The notes under the pieces are model-generated. The model worked only from the letters and a program-made list of their open reading frames with translations. It did not search any database and had not been told where the DNA came from. Positions 1 to 15,719 of a stretch of 64,000 nt of DNA are shown here, piece after piece. Each line of letters starts with the position of its first letter. Within the stretch, counting starts at the first letter, position 1. The position numbers were made by a program, and so were the translations under genes. This DNA comes from Theodoxus fluviatilis (lineage: Eukaryota > Mollusca > Gastropoda > Cycloneritida > Neritidae), in assembly GCA_034096865.1 (NCBI GenBank), contig JAWQFJ010002804.1, positions 40,998-104,997 of the forward strand. Reading direction: 5' to 3'.

Positions 1-651
1 ATTTGCCCACACGATTAGGATCACATCAGTTCATGTGGTAAGAATTAATGGACAATCGCAATGTGGACAAATCACAATATAAACACAAACATAACAGGGT
101 CAGTCAATTGAGGGTGCGCTACACACCCCTTAACAGAGCGATGATCAATCACACAGTCAACACAGTCGACTACTACTACGTACGCTAACGCTACGCTGCA
201 AGTGGCCTGACTAGCAGGGTGTTTACAGCACTCTGTTTACAACCGATCTCGAAGTAGGTCAGGTGCTAACACGGTCCGCGCGTGGGACGTCCTGCAAGAG
301 ATAGATGATAAACTCTCCAAGTTTTATGACTACCTTTTCTATCCAGAGGTATCTATCCCCACTACAGACGTCAGAGTGCCCCGGCCACTCCATTTCCCCC
401 AACGTCCTTTCTAATCTTTCTACCTATGTAATTCGACCTGCCCAACTAGCTAGGTTAGGGGGTGCTTGAGGCGAGCTGATGATGTGATGTGGTGTGTTTA
501 TAGTAGGGATACGATATAGCTGTTTCCTCACTTTTCAGTGGATTAGTGCCGTGTGCAGTATGCGTGACCTCAAGGTCGCTGATACAGTTTTGTCCCATCC
601 CTGTCCTATTTAGCTTGTGACTTGTCTGGGCCGTTTGCATTGACGGGAGGT

Positions 652-683
<32 letters not shown>

Positions 684-1386
684 CGGGGCAAGGTAGGGGG
701 ATGTTTGTACGGGAGTCATATATAGGCTGGTGTGAACATGTGGCAACAAATTATTGTGTTTACATCTGGCGCTGTCCCCATATTGACACCGGCCTAATTC
801 CTCGCAAGATCTTGGTTTTCCTCGCGTTTGTGCAACGCACACCCCTGGACTGTGTACTGTCCTAGCTGAGCGTGTGCTACATGTGTGCGTGCCTCTACTC
901 CAGTTTGCACGTTCGTTTGCTTGACTGGTTGGCTGCATGGCGCTTTTTATGCATTCGTGCATATTTACATGCACGCACATGCACACACATGCATACACTC
1001 ATGCACGCGCGCTCGCACACAAACACACACATCATAGCCTGGAGCGGTGGTGATCTTGTCAAGAGAAAACACGCCCATTTACTCAATGGCATCAGCGATC
1101 CTTGTAATCCAGCGTGCATTTCCATCGCGAGCTGCATGACTTCACCGGCAAGGCTGCGTAGAAATTATGTAAGACGTCTTCGATTTTCGGGAAGAAAAGG
1201 AGGGAGAACAGATCGTGGTAGGTTGCAGATCTATGACTGAATACGCGAAGACAGGAGACGAAAACAAGGAAATGTCATTTGAAGCAAGGTCATGGATGCG
1301 ACTGCATGCATGAAGAGTTAGACTGTAAACAAAATGGATGTCTCAGGTGGTAGGAATTAACAATGCAGAGTGGTTTCAAAGTATCA
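1..1386. other. No gene seen; poly-G tract
   Basis: No supportable coding region. A run of 31 G residues occupies 653-683, and CA/CG-rich low-complexity sequence lies around 960-1035. Open frames here are short and of low-complexity composition. Confidence 0.6.
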
Positions 1387-1412
1387 TTCTTCTTCTTCTT
1401 CTCGATCGCCGA

Positions 1413-2835
1413 TCACACTTGGAGTCCAGATCTTGAAATATAATCAGTGGTCCTCTGCAGCGCATCCACCGGCCCGAACAGTTTGTTGTGCAAGGACTCT
1501 GGCGTTGGCCAAATCTCTGCCCTCAGCAACCGGAGGCTCCCGCAGTCCTGTAGGATGTGGGCCGTGTCCTGTTCTGCCTCTCCACAAGGACACATGGAGG
1601 AGGGCACAACACGCATCTTTTTGTGAAGATGCTGGTTCAGTCTGTTGTGTCCCGTTTTCAAGCGGAAGATGACAACCTGCTGCGGTCTTGATAGCAGGTG
1701 GTAGCTGTCCTGTGGCTGGGGCGTCCTGTGCAGTCTTAATGATGGTCTTCACCTCTGCCAGGCTGACGGGGTTGTTCTCCTGATCATCTTCTGCGCCCAG
1801 CTTTGCCATTTTGTCCGCCTCTTCATTTCCTTGTACACCGCAGTGGGAGGGGATCCACTGCAGTACTGTCCTCAGGCTCTTGATGTTATTCAGCGCCTGT
1901 TCCAGCTGAGGCTGTTTGTTACTGGTCATCGCTTGCAGCACTGACAGAGCGTCGGTCAGAAAGACCACCTGGTTGTCATGGTTGACTCTGTCGATGATGG
2001 TATTTGCTGCATGGATCAGTGCTTGCACCTCAGCTCTATAGTTTGTGCAGTGGAGGCCTGTTGGTATAGCCTCTGCTTGCCACTCACCACTGGGGTACTG
2101 GATGTACACCCCAGCTCCTCCCTTTCTTACGGCATCTGTGGCTGACCCGTCTGTGTAGACCTGTATCCATGCTTCCTGGGGGTACCTTTCGTCAAGCATG
2201 GCAAGCGTCAGGGCCTTTTTCACCACACTGCTTTGCTCGTCCTTTGTTGTGAGGTGGGGGACGCTGGTCTGTATGTCCAGGTTTCCCAGTCTGTCTTCCC
2301 AGGGTGGGGCATCAAGGGAGAATGATGGTGCCTCTACCAGCTCTGGCATCACTGTCTGATGTTTTCTCTTCAAAGCCCTTGCTTCGAGCGCAAAGCTTGA
2401 TCTTTTCAGTCTGCCTGAGGACATCCTCCTGAGTCTGTCACTCATTGGGTGGTCCTGAGTGCACTGGTACTTGATGGCTTGTATCATTGTTTTGCAGTCT
2501 CGCCTCTTGCTCAGTGGTGGGATGCCAGTCACCTGTTCCATCTTCTGAATGGGTGTTGATTTCATTGCGCCTGTGATGATTCTTAGCGCTTGGTTCTGTA
2601 CTTTGTCTAGGGCCTGCTGGTGTGTCTTGGCTGCTGTTGCCCAAGAACTTGACCCGTACTCGAGGTGCGGTCGTACAGTCCCCTGGTAGACTGACTTGAG
2701 GATCTTCTCGTTTGCACCCCATTGTGTTCCTGCAAGTTTCCGCATGATTTTCAGCTTTCTCCTTGCCTTTCCCTCTGCATTCATGATGTGTTGTTTCCAG
2801 GTCATTCGCTTGTCGTAGGTGACTCCCAGGTATGT
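1413..2835 (-). pseudogene. Retrotransposon ORF2, connection, RNase H and C-terminal Cys motif
   Basis: Begins at the TYLGVTYDKRMTW motif and continues through the LINE thumb region (RPHLEYGSSSW). RNase H follows, with YTDGSATDA (first Asp), NYRAEVQAL (Glu), FLTDALSVL (Asp) and GNEEADKMAK (final Asp), so all four catalytic acids remain. A third frameshift lies shortly after the RNase H domain, near 1720. The C-terminal CPCGEAEQDTAHILQDC motif and the stop are read in a separate frame (1413-1661). Loss of frame continuity makes this a dead copy. Confidence 0.9.
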
Positions 2836-2842
2836 TTGCTGG

Positions 2843-3790
2843 TCAATTCAGAGGTGTGCCCCCTAAGGTCAGTTTGCCTGGTTTTGCTTTGGCAGAGAGT
2901 GTGAAGAGGGTGGCAGTGGTCTTCTCCCTGTTGATGGTCACACACCAGGTTTCCGCCCACGCTGCAACCTTTTCAAGGGCAAGCTGCATCCTGTAGGTTG
3001 CTGTGGTTGCATACTCTTCCGTGCACCAGAGAAGGAGGTCATCAGCATACAGTGCTGCATGGACTCCCTTGGGCAGCTCTGGTACCAGGTCATTAATGAA
3101 GAGTATGAACAACGTGGGGGAGAGTACTCCTCCCTGTGGAACTCCTTGGCGTAGCAGCACCTTTCGGCCACAGTGACCGTCCACCAGCACTCTGGCTCTT
3201 CGGTTGTGCAGGTACGACTTGGTCCACTGGTACATGTTGCCTTTGATGCCAGAACGTAGGAGCTTCACGAGGAGTCCATCCTTCCAGACCTTGTCGAAGG
3301 CCTTCTGCAGGTCAATAAATGTTGCCAGTGTGACCTTCTGAGACTGGAAGGCATCCTCTATGACCTGGCTAAGGTGTGTTGTCTGGTCCTCCGTACTTCT
3401 GAACTTTCGGAAGCCGGCCTGCTCTGGGACGATGATGCTCCCAGATTCCAGGTACAGCTGCATGCGCTGGTTGACAATGCGCTCCATGGTTTTGCAAACG
3501 CAGCTTGTCAGGCTGATGGGACGGTAGCTCAGGACTTTGGTCTTGTTTTTCCCTTTCTTCAACACTGGGATCATCCTGGCTTCCTTCCAGCACTGGGGGA
3601 CCTGCCCCTGTCTCCAGCTGAGGTTGAAGATGTCCAGCAGTTTCTGGAGGGCTGAGTTGCCTGTGTGTTGCAGCATCTCATTCGTGATGTTGTCTGGACC
3701 TGGAGACTTCTTCTTCTTGAGCTTCTTGATGGCATTCTTCAGCTCAGCCATGGTGATGTTTTGTTGCATGGCTTCCTGTGCTTTTTTCCG
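2843..3790 (-). pseudogene. Retrotransposon ORF2, reverse transcriptase part
   Basis: Reverse transcriptase fingers and palm. Visible motifs are KKKSPGPDNITNEML (typical LINE RT motif 1), YRPISLTSCVCKTMERIV, TFIDLQKAFDKVW (motif A with the first catalytic Asp), QGVPQGGVLSPTLF (motif B) and ALYADDLLLW (motif C, the YADD catalytic box). All catalytic Asp residues are intact. The frame ends at 2843 after a GGTPLN segment. The next expected piece, a TYLGVTYDKRMTW motif, is present just downstream in a different frame, so a second frameshift lies near 2840. Confidence 0.9.
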
Positions 3791-5297
3791 TTCTCTCTCT
3801 GATCTCGGTTCTGACTTCCCTCTGAAGAGGCAGGGGTATGGTGGTGTCGCTCTCTCCCTGAAATGCTTGGGCAAAGGCATTGGCAGCAGCTTTTCCAGTG
3901 AGGGTTCTTCCTTCCTCCTCCAGGGTGATCTTCTGTCCCTTGTTGCCCTCATCATTCAGTGCTCTCGTAAGTTTCCAGAGCTTTGTGGTGTCTTTCTCCA
4001 TATTCAGCCCTGCCGTTTTTTCTCTCCAGCCTCTTCTCTTGCACTCATGCTTTGTTCTCAGATGCCTGGCTTTGCTTTCTTGGAGTCTGATGTTGTTCTC
4101 CTGGCTTGGATTCATCTCTGCCTCTTCTCTCGCTCTTGTGAGTGCATCATGCGTCCTCTGCAGCTCATCGGACCAGTATGGGATGTAGTCCTTCCTCACT
4201 CCACGTGGGATGCTGTCCTTGGCTGCCTGGAGTATGCTAGCATTGAACTCCTTTACCACGTTGTTGATGTTTCTCCCTTCTGTCTCTATGTTTCCGGTCA
4301 GCTCATTTGTTCGTATGTTGAACAGTCCCCACTTTGCCTTTTTGTAGTTCCATCTTGGGTGGAGTGGCTGCCCGGGTGCCGAGTCTCTACTGATGGAAAG
4401 GAGAACTGGGCGATGGTCACTTCCACCCAGCTGTTCATCCACCTTTCTTGAGATGTTTTTGTGGATGTCATCTGTGCAGAGTGCTAGGTCTGGTGTTGTA
4501 GTTGATCGCCAGCGGCGCGAGTAGAAGGTAGGGGGATCTATGGGGTCGTTGACAAGGATTAGGTGGTGGTCATCTTGCCATGATTCAATGTCTTCTCCTC
4601 GCCTGTCTAGTGTGTTATATCCCCAACTCTGGGACTGGCTGTTAAAGTCTCCAGCGATGAGGAAGCCGCTGTTAGGGACCTGGATTCTTTCAAGCGACAG
4701 CGGCTTGTCGTTGGGGCAGTAGTAGTTGACGATGTTCAGCGGGCCGTCGTTGGTCGTTACCTCGACCTCTATAAACTCTGCTTCTTCCATGTATCTATTG
4801 GTCTCCCTGGCATTCATGTTGTTCCTGACCAGAGTCATTACACCTCCCTTCTTTCTCCCTTGTCTGTCGCTCCTGAACACCTGGTACCCTCGGATCTTGA
4901 AGGGCTTCCCCTCTTGCAGGTGTGTTTCCTGTATGCAGCAGATGTTAATGTTGTTTTCGTAGAGGAAGTGTTCTAGTTCTTCCTTCTTGTTGGATATCCC
5001 CTCTGCATTCCAATGCATGATGTTAATGGTGGGGTTGCCCTTGGCTTTGCTGTTTTTTTGGCCAGTCGCTTTCCTTTCTCGTCCCCTGGCTCCACAAGAC
5101 GAGATGAAGGGACCTCCAGTAGCTAGGGGTGGACTCCTTCGAGGCGCGGAGCCCGGCGCTGCACCTGCCTGGTGGATCCCCACAGGGCGAGCACCATTAC
5201 TGTCAATTCTGTCTCCAAGTGTCATAATGGCAGTTGATGCGTTGTGTTGTGGTTTATTAGAGCGCGCCGTGCGGCCCAACATATCCGACTTCAGCAC
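3780..5297 (-). pseudogene. Retrotransposon ORF2, endonuclease part
   Basis: Open frame starting at 5297. After a basic, low-complexity leader of about 90 residues comes an exonuclease-endonuclease-phosphatase domain that would nick target DNA. Visible motifs are MHWNAEGI (Asn of motif I), CIQETHL (catalytic Glu), AGDFNSQ (Asp/Asn) and GGSDHRPVL (catalytic Asp-His) near the end of the domain. The downstream linker is helical and charged. The frame runs to a stop near 3744, but the RT homology continues in another frame. The switch falls near an A-run at about 3785 (minus-strand AAAAAA), consistent with a one-base indel. Confidence 0.88.
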
Positions 5298-5309
5298 TCG
5301 AGGTTTCTT

Positions 5310-8215
<2,906 letters not shown>

Positions 8216-8746
8216 TTACATTGTTTTCAGCAAGAATGGATTGGAAAATTGAGTGACAGCGATCGTTTCTTGACCTACAGATCTTTCAAAAAGTAAACGA
8301 ATACAGAGCATTATATCAATGAACTGAAAATAAAGAAATGTAGAGATTCATTCGTACGATTTCGGTTAGGAATAAATGAGCTAAAAGTGAACAGATGGTA
8401 TGAGAGGGACACATGTTTGGATTGTCCATTCTGTACAAGTAGTGTTGAGAACGAAATTCACTTCTTGTTAGACTGCCCGATGTATGTTGATATTAGACAG
8501 CAGTACTTGTTACCATATGTAGAAACAGCCAAATGAAGGAGCACAGGTTTTCTTCTTGACGGCAAGAGTGTAGAAAGGACACGAAAAGTTGCCATGTACA
8601 TCCATTATGCCCTAAGGAGACGAAACGAAAATGTCAAATGTAAGCCAGTCAATCACAATAATATTACAACTATACATTTATATTCATGTATATACAAACC
8701 TGTACCCTTGTGACGGGCCGATGGTCTATGCAATAAAAGTCTAACG

Positions 8747-8747
<1 letters not shown>
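8216..8747 (+). mobile_element. LINE 3' fragment: RT C-terminal tail
   Basis: Translates, with one internal stop, to the tail of a LINE RT. Visible segments are [37 protein letters not shown] and a zinc-knuckle-like CPFCTSSVENEIHFLLDC, a motif found at the C-terminus of many invertebrate LINE proteins. A probable polyadenylation signal AATAAA follows at about 8731, and a (CT)n tract starts about 15 bp later. No RT catalytic core is present, so the copy is strongly 5'-truncated. Confidence 0.75.
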
Positions 8748-8812
<65 letters not shown>

Positions 8813-8886
8813 CTCCCCTCCCCTCCCCTCCCCCCCTCCCCCCTCCTCCCCTCTCTCTCTAACTGTGTGTGCGCGCGCGCGCGCGT
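8748..8886. repeat. CT, C-rich and CG simple repeats
   Basis: (CT)n at about 8750-8808, a C-rich CCCCT stretch at 8809-8850, and alternating GC at 8870-8885. Confidence 0.95.
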
Positions 8887-10085
8887 ACAAGTGTGAGCGT
8901 GCATCTATGCCGGTCGAAACAATTGTGGCAAAAAGATCTGCTTTTGACAGAACAGCTCATCTTCGTACAATAGCCTTCTGCAAACCACACTAATCTTATA
9001 CTTATTGCTGCGATAACGACGCATAACAAACTTTACAACAGGGACCGCTTTGATGTCAATGCCTATCTCGGATTGTGAAGGGAATACTCGCCAATGTGTT
9101 CTTGAGATGATGCTTACTGCATATGAATGAAGCTCCCGACCCAAATTAGTCCACTAGAGACTTCGCCTGCGGGTGAATGAGTCTCTAGCACAGTTCATAT
9201 CACGTGATGGAACTAATCCATCCGGAATATTCATAAGAAGGTCACACAAGAGGCTTGTGGGATAGCACTCTGCTCCCTGACATATGCCGTTAAAGTAGTT
9301 CCAAGACTATTTCGCACAAAACTCATAAATTACGCTTGATGAGGCAATAAACAAGCGTTTATTTGATAAAATAAAATGTTTGTATTGAAATGGAAACAAG
9401 TTTTGACATCTAAATGATTTCAGTAAAAAGTGGGTGAAATAGTATCCAGAACGAGCTATTTTTGGCACGTTGCTGTAATACGAAGGGTCTAGTCTATTAC
9501 GCAATTATTGCAAACCGCGCCAGAGCAAAGACACTATCTATAGATAGCGTCTTCGGCCAGGGTCACTACTGACTCGGGTTCACAGAATGCTCCTGACCAT
9601 CCCTCGTCTGGAGTGCTTTTGTTGATTTATTGCGAAATCCGCGGACTTTTCATGCAGAACACGCACGTAATTAATGCCCCAGTTATTCATGCAGGTCAGT
9701 TAGAAGACTTTACCTCAGTTCACTCTGTAATTAGCGGGATATTTATTTATGCTGATAGACTTTTTCAACGTTACAGAATTTGCACGAGGAATCCATTGTT
9801 ATACATATGACTATATTGATAATAAGAACTATTCACACTTTTTCACACGCAGGGAAATGCATTATTCACCTACACGAAAGGAAAATGTGGGAAATACATC
9901 CAAAATCTACAAACGCATTCCCCATGAGTGAGTAGCAAACGAAGAGGTGGTTTTCACGCACAGGCAAAGGAAAACCAACAAACGACGTATCGTCAGTACT
10001 GCTTCAGCCTTTGTGATTCTGAACACTGCAACAATGCGATATAAATAAGTGCATTGACCCAATTCGCTGCTTTCTTTCATTGCTT
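8887..10085. other. No gene seen
   Basis: Unique-looking, AT-rich sequence. No exon, repeat array or transposon end was recognised. Confidence 0.5.
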
Positions 10086-11122
10086 TCTATAGGACATTCT
10101 CATTTCTGAAACGGAAATTCAGCCCGAGTTTCGTCCCTTTACTTCTGGCAGTTCCGGTAGACTGGTAAAAATAGAAGCTGATGTGATGATCGCTAGATCG
10201 TGGCAAAAGGATGACATTAAAGCATGCAAAAAGATTAATTAGATTAAAAACTAATCGAAAAGTCATATTAGACTGTTTTAACGTATACTTTCTGCACAAA
10301 ACCCACAGAAGATAAGTAAACAAACCTCACCGTATGTACCTAGCTGGCTAGCAGACGAACGTGATCGAACCGTAGTCACTACGCCAGCAGACGATCGAGC
10401 TAGTGTGATATAATGTTTGTATGACACTCGTGCACTGAGTTTTGATGCGTGACCGGGACACTCCCCGCAGTATGTTTTGTTTGCTTTGTATGTAAGGTTT
10501 TAGCACTAGCTGTAACTATGGTCAGTTATTAATATAATTGGTGAATTTAGTTGTCATGAAACTTTGTTTTGTGCTTTAATGCCATTTTCTTGTCATAATC
10601 TTACACGTTACATTACGCCGAATGCGGGCAAGTTGATCATGCACTCATCGACTCTATCAGTCTATGATCGTGAATTTTCTGTCCTCGCCTGACCAGGGAA
10701 ACGAAATAGTCAATTCAAGCCAGCACTAAACAATTATCTGCTGCCACTTATTCCAGCATTACATGAAACATTATATCACACTAGATCGATCGTCTGCTGG
10801 CGTAGTGACTATGGTTCGATCGCGTTCGTCTGCTAGCCAGCTAGGTACGTACGGTGAGATTTGTTTACTTATCTTCTGTGGGTTTTGTGCAGAAAGTATA
10901 CGTTAAAACAGTCTAATATGACTATTTTCGATTAGTTTTTAATCTAATTAATCTTTTTGCATGCTTTAATGTCATCCTTTTGCCACGATCTAGCGATCAT
11001 CCCATGAGCTTCTATTTTTACCAGTCTACCGGAACTGCCAGAAGTAACCTAACGCGTTGTTTTTCGACAGAGAGCGCCGAGGATAACTCCTGCAGGGTAC
11101 GTTAAGGAGAATGTCCTATAGA
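10086..11122. mobile_element. Fold-back element with about 330-bp inverted arms
   Basis: The left arm 10086-10425 is matched in reverse complement by the right arm at about 10765-11122. The outermost 16 bases (TCTATAGGACATTCTC) are a perfect inverted match at 10086-10101 and 11107-11122. The arms stay highly similar up to the GTTCGATC/GCTAGCC segments near the loop, except for a divergent block near 10102-10135 versus 11047-11105. The loop of about 340 bp has no coding capacity. The ends fit a TA target-site duplication, but this cannot be fixed because the termini are themselves TA-rich. Confidence 0.85.
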
Positions 11123-11288
11123 ATGAATATCAGTCGCACTTCCCGAGCAGTCCACGGGGACAGAGTACTCGGTCTTTGAAATCTCGGCATTTGAACGAGA
11201 ACGAGACTGCCAACAACCGGCAGTTTATATATCAAAATGGCGGTCGACGTTCGAATGGGACAAGATTTGTTGAACTATTTGAATACAG

Positions 11289-11561
11289 TGCCGGTGTCGC
11301 GAAATATTTTATCCCTGTGATATTTTATGGCGGAAGTGCTTCTCCGCATGCGCGAAATTGGGTACAACAATCTGCATGCCATGATTTAAACCACTGAATT
11401 GATCAAACCAGTGTAAAAACAGTGTTGCTAATGTAGCAAACGGTGACGTGAAAGTTGGGAAGACTAACATTAATTTTTATTTTCGCACCCAATTTCGCGC
11501 ATGCGGAGAAGCACTTCCGCCATAAAATATCACAGGGATAAAATATTTCGCGACACCGGCC
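11289..11561. mobile_element. MITE-like inverted-repeat element (273 bp)
   Basis: Arms of about 75 bp at 11289-11362 and 11486-11561 are near-perfect reverse complements. Outer ends read TGCCGGTGTCGCGAAATA on the left and its complement on the right. A five-base direct repeat TACAG flanks it at 11284-11288 and 11562-11566, a plausible target-site duplication. The internal 123 bp has no coding capacity. Confidence 0.8.
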
Positions 11562-11569
11562 TACAGGGA

Positions 11570-11835
11570 GGATCTCCCTCAAGTAAGACAACTACTTGCA
11601 AATGCATATGATTCATTCAATAGACTGTTATGCTGAATGAGGCAACATTTGTAAGAAGTAATTTCAAAGCGAGTTAAATTAAGTAATATCTCCTTTCTGC
11701 CCAATAGAAGCACAGCCCGGGGACCAGGGTTAGGATTTGTAAAACAATCCACCCCCCTGGCTCCTGTGAGGTCCGTGCATCCGCTTGATAAGGGGGAGAC
11801 GGCACTCAGCGAGAGAGACCATTTCACCACTGGGG
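11570..11835 (-). repeat. Interspersed repeat family X, partial copy
   Basis: In reverse orientation this matches 21510-21755 over most of its length. Shared blocks are the CACGGACCTCACAGGAGCC block, the AACCCTGGTYCC block, the ACTTAATTTAACT block and ACAAATGTTGCCTCATTCAG. A third relative lies at 57.9-58.3 kb. Class unknown. Confidence 0.8.
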
Positions 11836-13526
<1,691 letters not shown>

Positions 13527-13527
13527 C

Positions 13528-13960
13528 GAACTCGAACCTTTATTGATAAGGCCACCAACCTACAAATGACAATACAATACAATCTTCATAATTTGCTACA
13601 TTTATGACATAACTCCATTCATCTCCAATATAGCGACTTTCTCTCCTTTTCATCACACGATTATGATATGTGCAAATAGCTCGTAAAATGGTTTGCTCGT
13701 AGCTCCCATAAAGTATACAATGTATACATTGACATCTTCTCGTACGTGAGGAACCAAATATTTGACACGTAGATCGCTCACGGCTGGACATCTAATTAAA
13801 ACTTGGTATTCGTCTTCGTCCTCCTCCTGGCACAATGGACTTATTAATTGGATCATTGTCTCGAATCGGTGCTTGTGGATATACAATTCACTGGTACCAA
13901 AACGAAATTTTATAAACGCCTATTTAAAAACCTTTTAGTCCACCTTATACAGATATGCTT
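13528..13960 (-). mobile_element. LINE 3' fragment: RT C-terminal tail
   Basis: Minus-strand translation gives a LINE tail containing KFRFGTSELYIHKHRF, then PLCQEEDEDEYQVLIRC and DLRVKYLVPHVRED. These are the counterparts of RFRLGINELKVNRW, CPFCTSSVENEIHFLLDC and DIRQQYLLPYVETAK in the 8.2-kb fragment. A 3' AATAAA (plus-strand TTTATT at about 13539) is followed within about 20 bp by the long GA/CT tract. A decayed, 5'-truncated relative of the 8.2-kb element. Confidence 0.72.
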
Positions 13961-14030
13961 CTAATCCAGGTGTAATTTTAAACTCTCTGTAAACCGCATA
14001 TCTTTCACTACTGTACAATTCATTTGACCA

Positions 14031-14035
<5 letters not shown>

Positions 14036-14083
<48 letters not shown>

Positions 14084-14084
14084 A

Positions 14085-14130
<46 letters not shown>
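14036..14130. repeat. (GA)n microsatellite
   Basis: About 95 bp of GA with a few interruptions. Confidence 0.95.
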
Positions 14131-14132
<2 letters not shown>

Positions 14133-14456
14133 GGTGGCGATTGTAGTGATGTGCTGGCATTAGGAATACTAGGAGGGATTTGTACACAGGCAAGGACCTG
14201 AAACATACATCACACTTAAACATGATAACACAGGATTTATTTCCAACGACACCACGTACTCCCTTTCCTTCCTCTGTTTTCCTCTGTGCTTCTATGTCTG
14301 CACGCCTGCAAACAGCCAGTCTTTGTCCTTGGGGATATGTTCGCCCATTCTCAGACCTATACTATTTCGCCTCATCATTCATGGTGCCTTTATATGTAAA
14401 TGCATTCGGGTTCGGCGTGCGTGACGTTAGCAGACCACCTATGAAACTCGATATAC

Positions 14457-14557
14457 CTTCTGAGATGGATGGATGGATCGATGAATAGATGGATGGATGA
14501 AGTGAGTTTACCGGCCTATCAGCCTTTGTAGGCTGTGTAAGGCCTTTAATCACGAAC
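14457..14557 (-). repeat. SINE/LINE 3' tail with ATCC repeats
   Basis: The minus strand reads GGCTGATAGGCCGGTAAACTC followed by CATCC/ATCT repeats. The same GGCTGATAGGCC motif ending in ATCC or ATC repeats recurs at 41.77 and 47.78 kb, so this is the 3' end of a retroposon family. Confidence 0.65.
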
Positions 14558-14869
14558 ATCACTAAAGGTGCTTGGAGTAAGTCAAGTCTCGATTTTCCTT
14601 ATCATTCGCCGCTTACAAATCGCGTATGGAGACACTGAGGGTCTATTTTAACTCCAACCCACAAACCCAAACCAGCCTGAGCAGTTGGCCCGCCGAGAAT
14701 CAAGCGTTATATTAACATATGATTAATTAATTATTCCTTGAACGCTTGTCGTAGATTAAAAGCAAATGAGCGATTAAAACAAGAACCCAACGAACTGGCA
14801 TAAAACTGAAGTAGAGTCCACAAATCAGCCAGAGAAATTGTCCCATCGAGAACTAGTGTGTCAGCACTG

Positions 14870-15719
14870 TGATGCCAGCAAGAAAGCTCTGACAATGGCC
14901 ATGCTGATGAAACGTACCCCCAGGAAGCATGGATAAGGGCCTACACAGATGGGTCAGCCACAGATGCAGTCAAGAGAGGGGGAGCTGGAGCGTACATCCA
15001 GTACCCAGGCGGAAAATGGCAGGCAGAGGCAATACCGACAGGCCTCCACTGCACCAACTACAGAGCAGAGGTTGAAGCCCTGATCCATGCTGCAAATACC
15101 ATCAGCAGCAAAACAGACCTTGACGGAGACTCCCAGGTAGTCTTCCTCACATATGCACTCTCCGTCTTAGAGGCAGCAACAGCAAGCAAACTGCCTCAAC
15201 TCCTGAAAGCACTCCAAAACATCACATGCTTCAGGATTGTACTGCAGTGGATTCCCTCACACTGTGGAATACATGGAAATGAGGAGGCGGATAGAATCGT
15301 AAAGCTGGGAGCTGAAGACCACCAAGAAGAGAACAGAGTCACCCTTACAGAAATGAACACCATGGTGAAGGACCTGTTCAGAACACCCCAGACAACGGAC
15401 AGCTACCACCAACTGTCCAGACAAGAACAGGTGGTCATCTTCAGGCTGCGGACAGGGCACAATAGACTCAACCACCACATGCATAAGAGATTCAGATTTG
15501 TACCATCCCCAAAGTGATCCTGTGGAGAGGCCGACCAGACGGCTGACGCATCTGCAGGAATGCAGGAACCACCGGCTGCTGCTAGAGGACGTTTGGCCGG
15601 AACCAGCAAGCATTCAGGAAAACCTGTACGACAGGGTGGAATCTCTCCAGAAAACAGCCCATTTCATCCTTGACTCTAGAATCCAAGTGTGATGGCGTTC
15701 GAGAAGAAGAAGAAGAATT
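14870..15719 (+). mobile_element. Truncated copy of the 1.4-5.3 kb LINE (RNase H and 3' end)
   Basis: Carries RNase H (TDGSATDAVK, NYRAEVEAL, GNEEADRIV), the linker and the same C-terminal Cys region, and ends in the same (GAA)n tail at 15700-15717. Compared with the copy at 1.4-5.3 kb, the third catalytic acid is lost (FLTYALSVL in place of FLTDALSVL). There is also an in-frame stop just before the Cys motif and a frame change near its 5' edge. Nothing upstream of RNase H remains. Confidence 0.9.

Larger units (their letters stand above)
1387..5300 (-). mobile_element. Degenerate non-LTR retrotransposon (EN-RT-RNase H, I/Jockey-like)
   Basis: Read on the minus strand the order is APE-type endonuclease, reverse transcriptase, RNase H and a C-terminal Cys/His motif. 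This is the order of ORF2 in RNase H-bearing LINE clades such as the I group. The 3' end is a short (GAA)n tail (plus-strand TTC repeats at 1388-1402) just after the stop codon. A truncated second copy at 14.87-15.72 kb ends with the same tail, which defines the 3' terminus of the family. No ORF1 (gag-like) frame is visible upstream of 5297, so the copy is probably 5'-truncated or its ORF1 has decayed. At least three frameshifts break ORF2, so it cannot be active. The clade assignment is an inference from domain order. Confidence 0.9.

Noticed and set aside
3537..4451. Plus-strand frame of 304 codons
   Set aside because: Antisense shadow of the LINE endonuclease/RT; composition is not protein-like.
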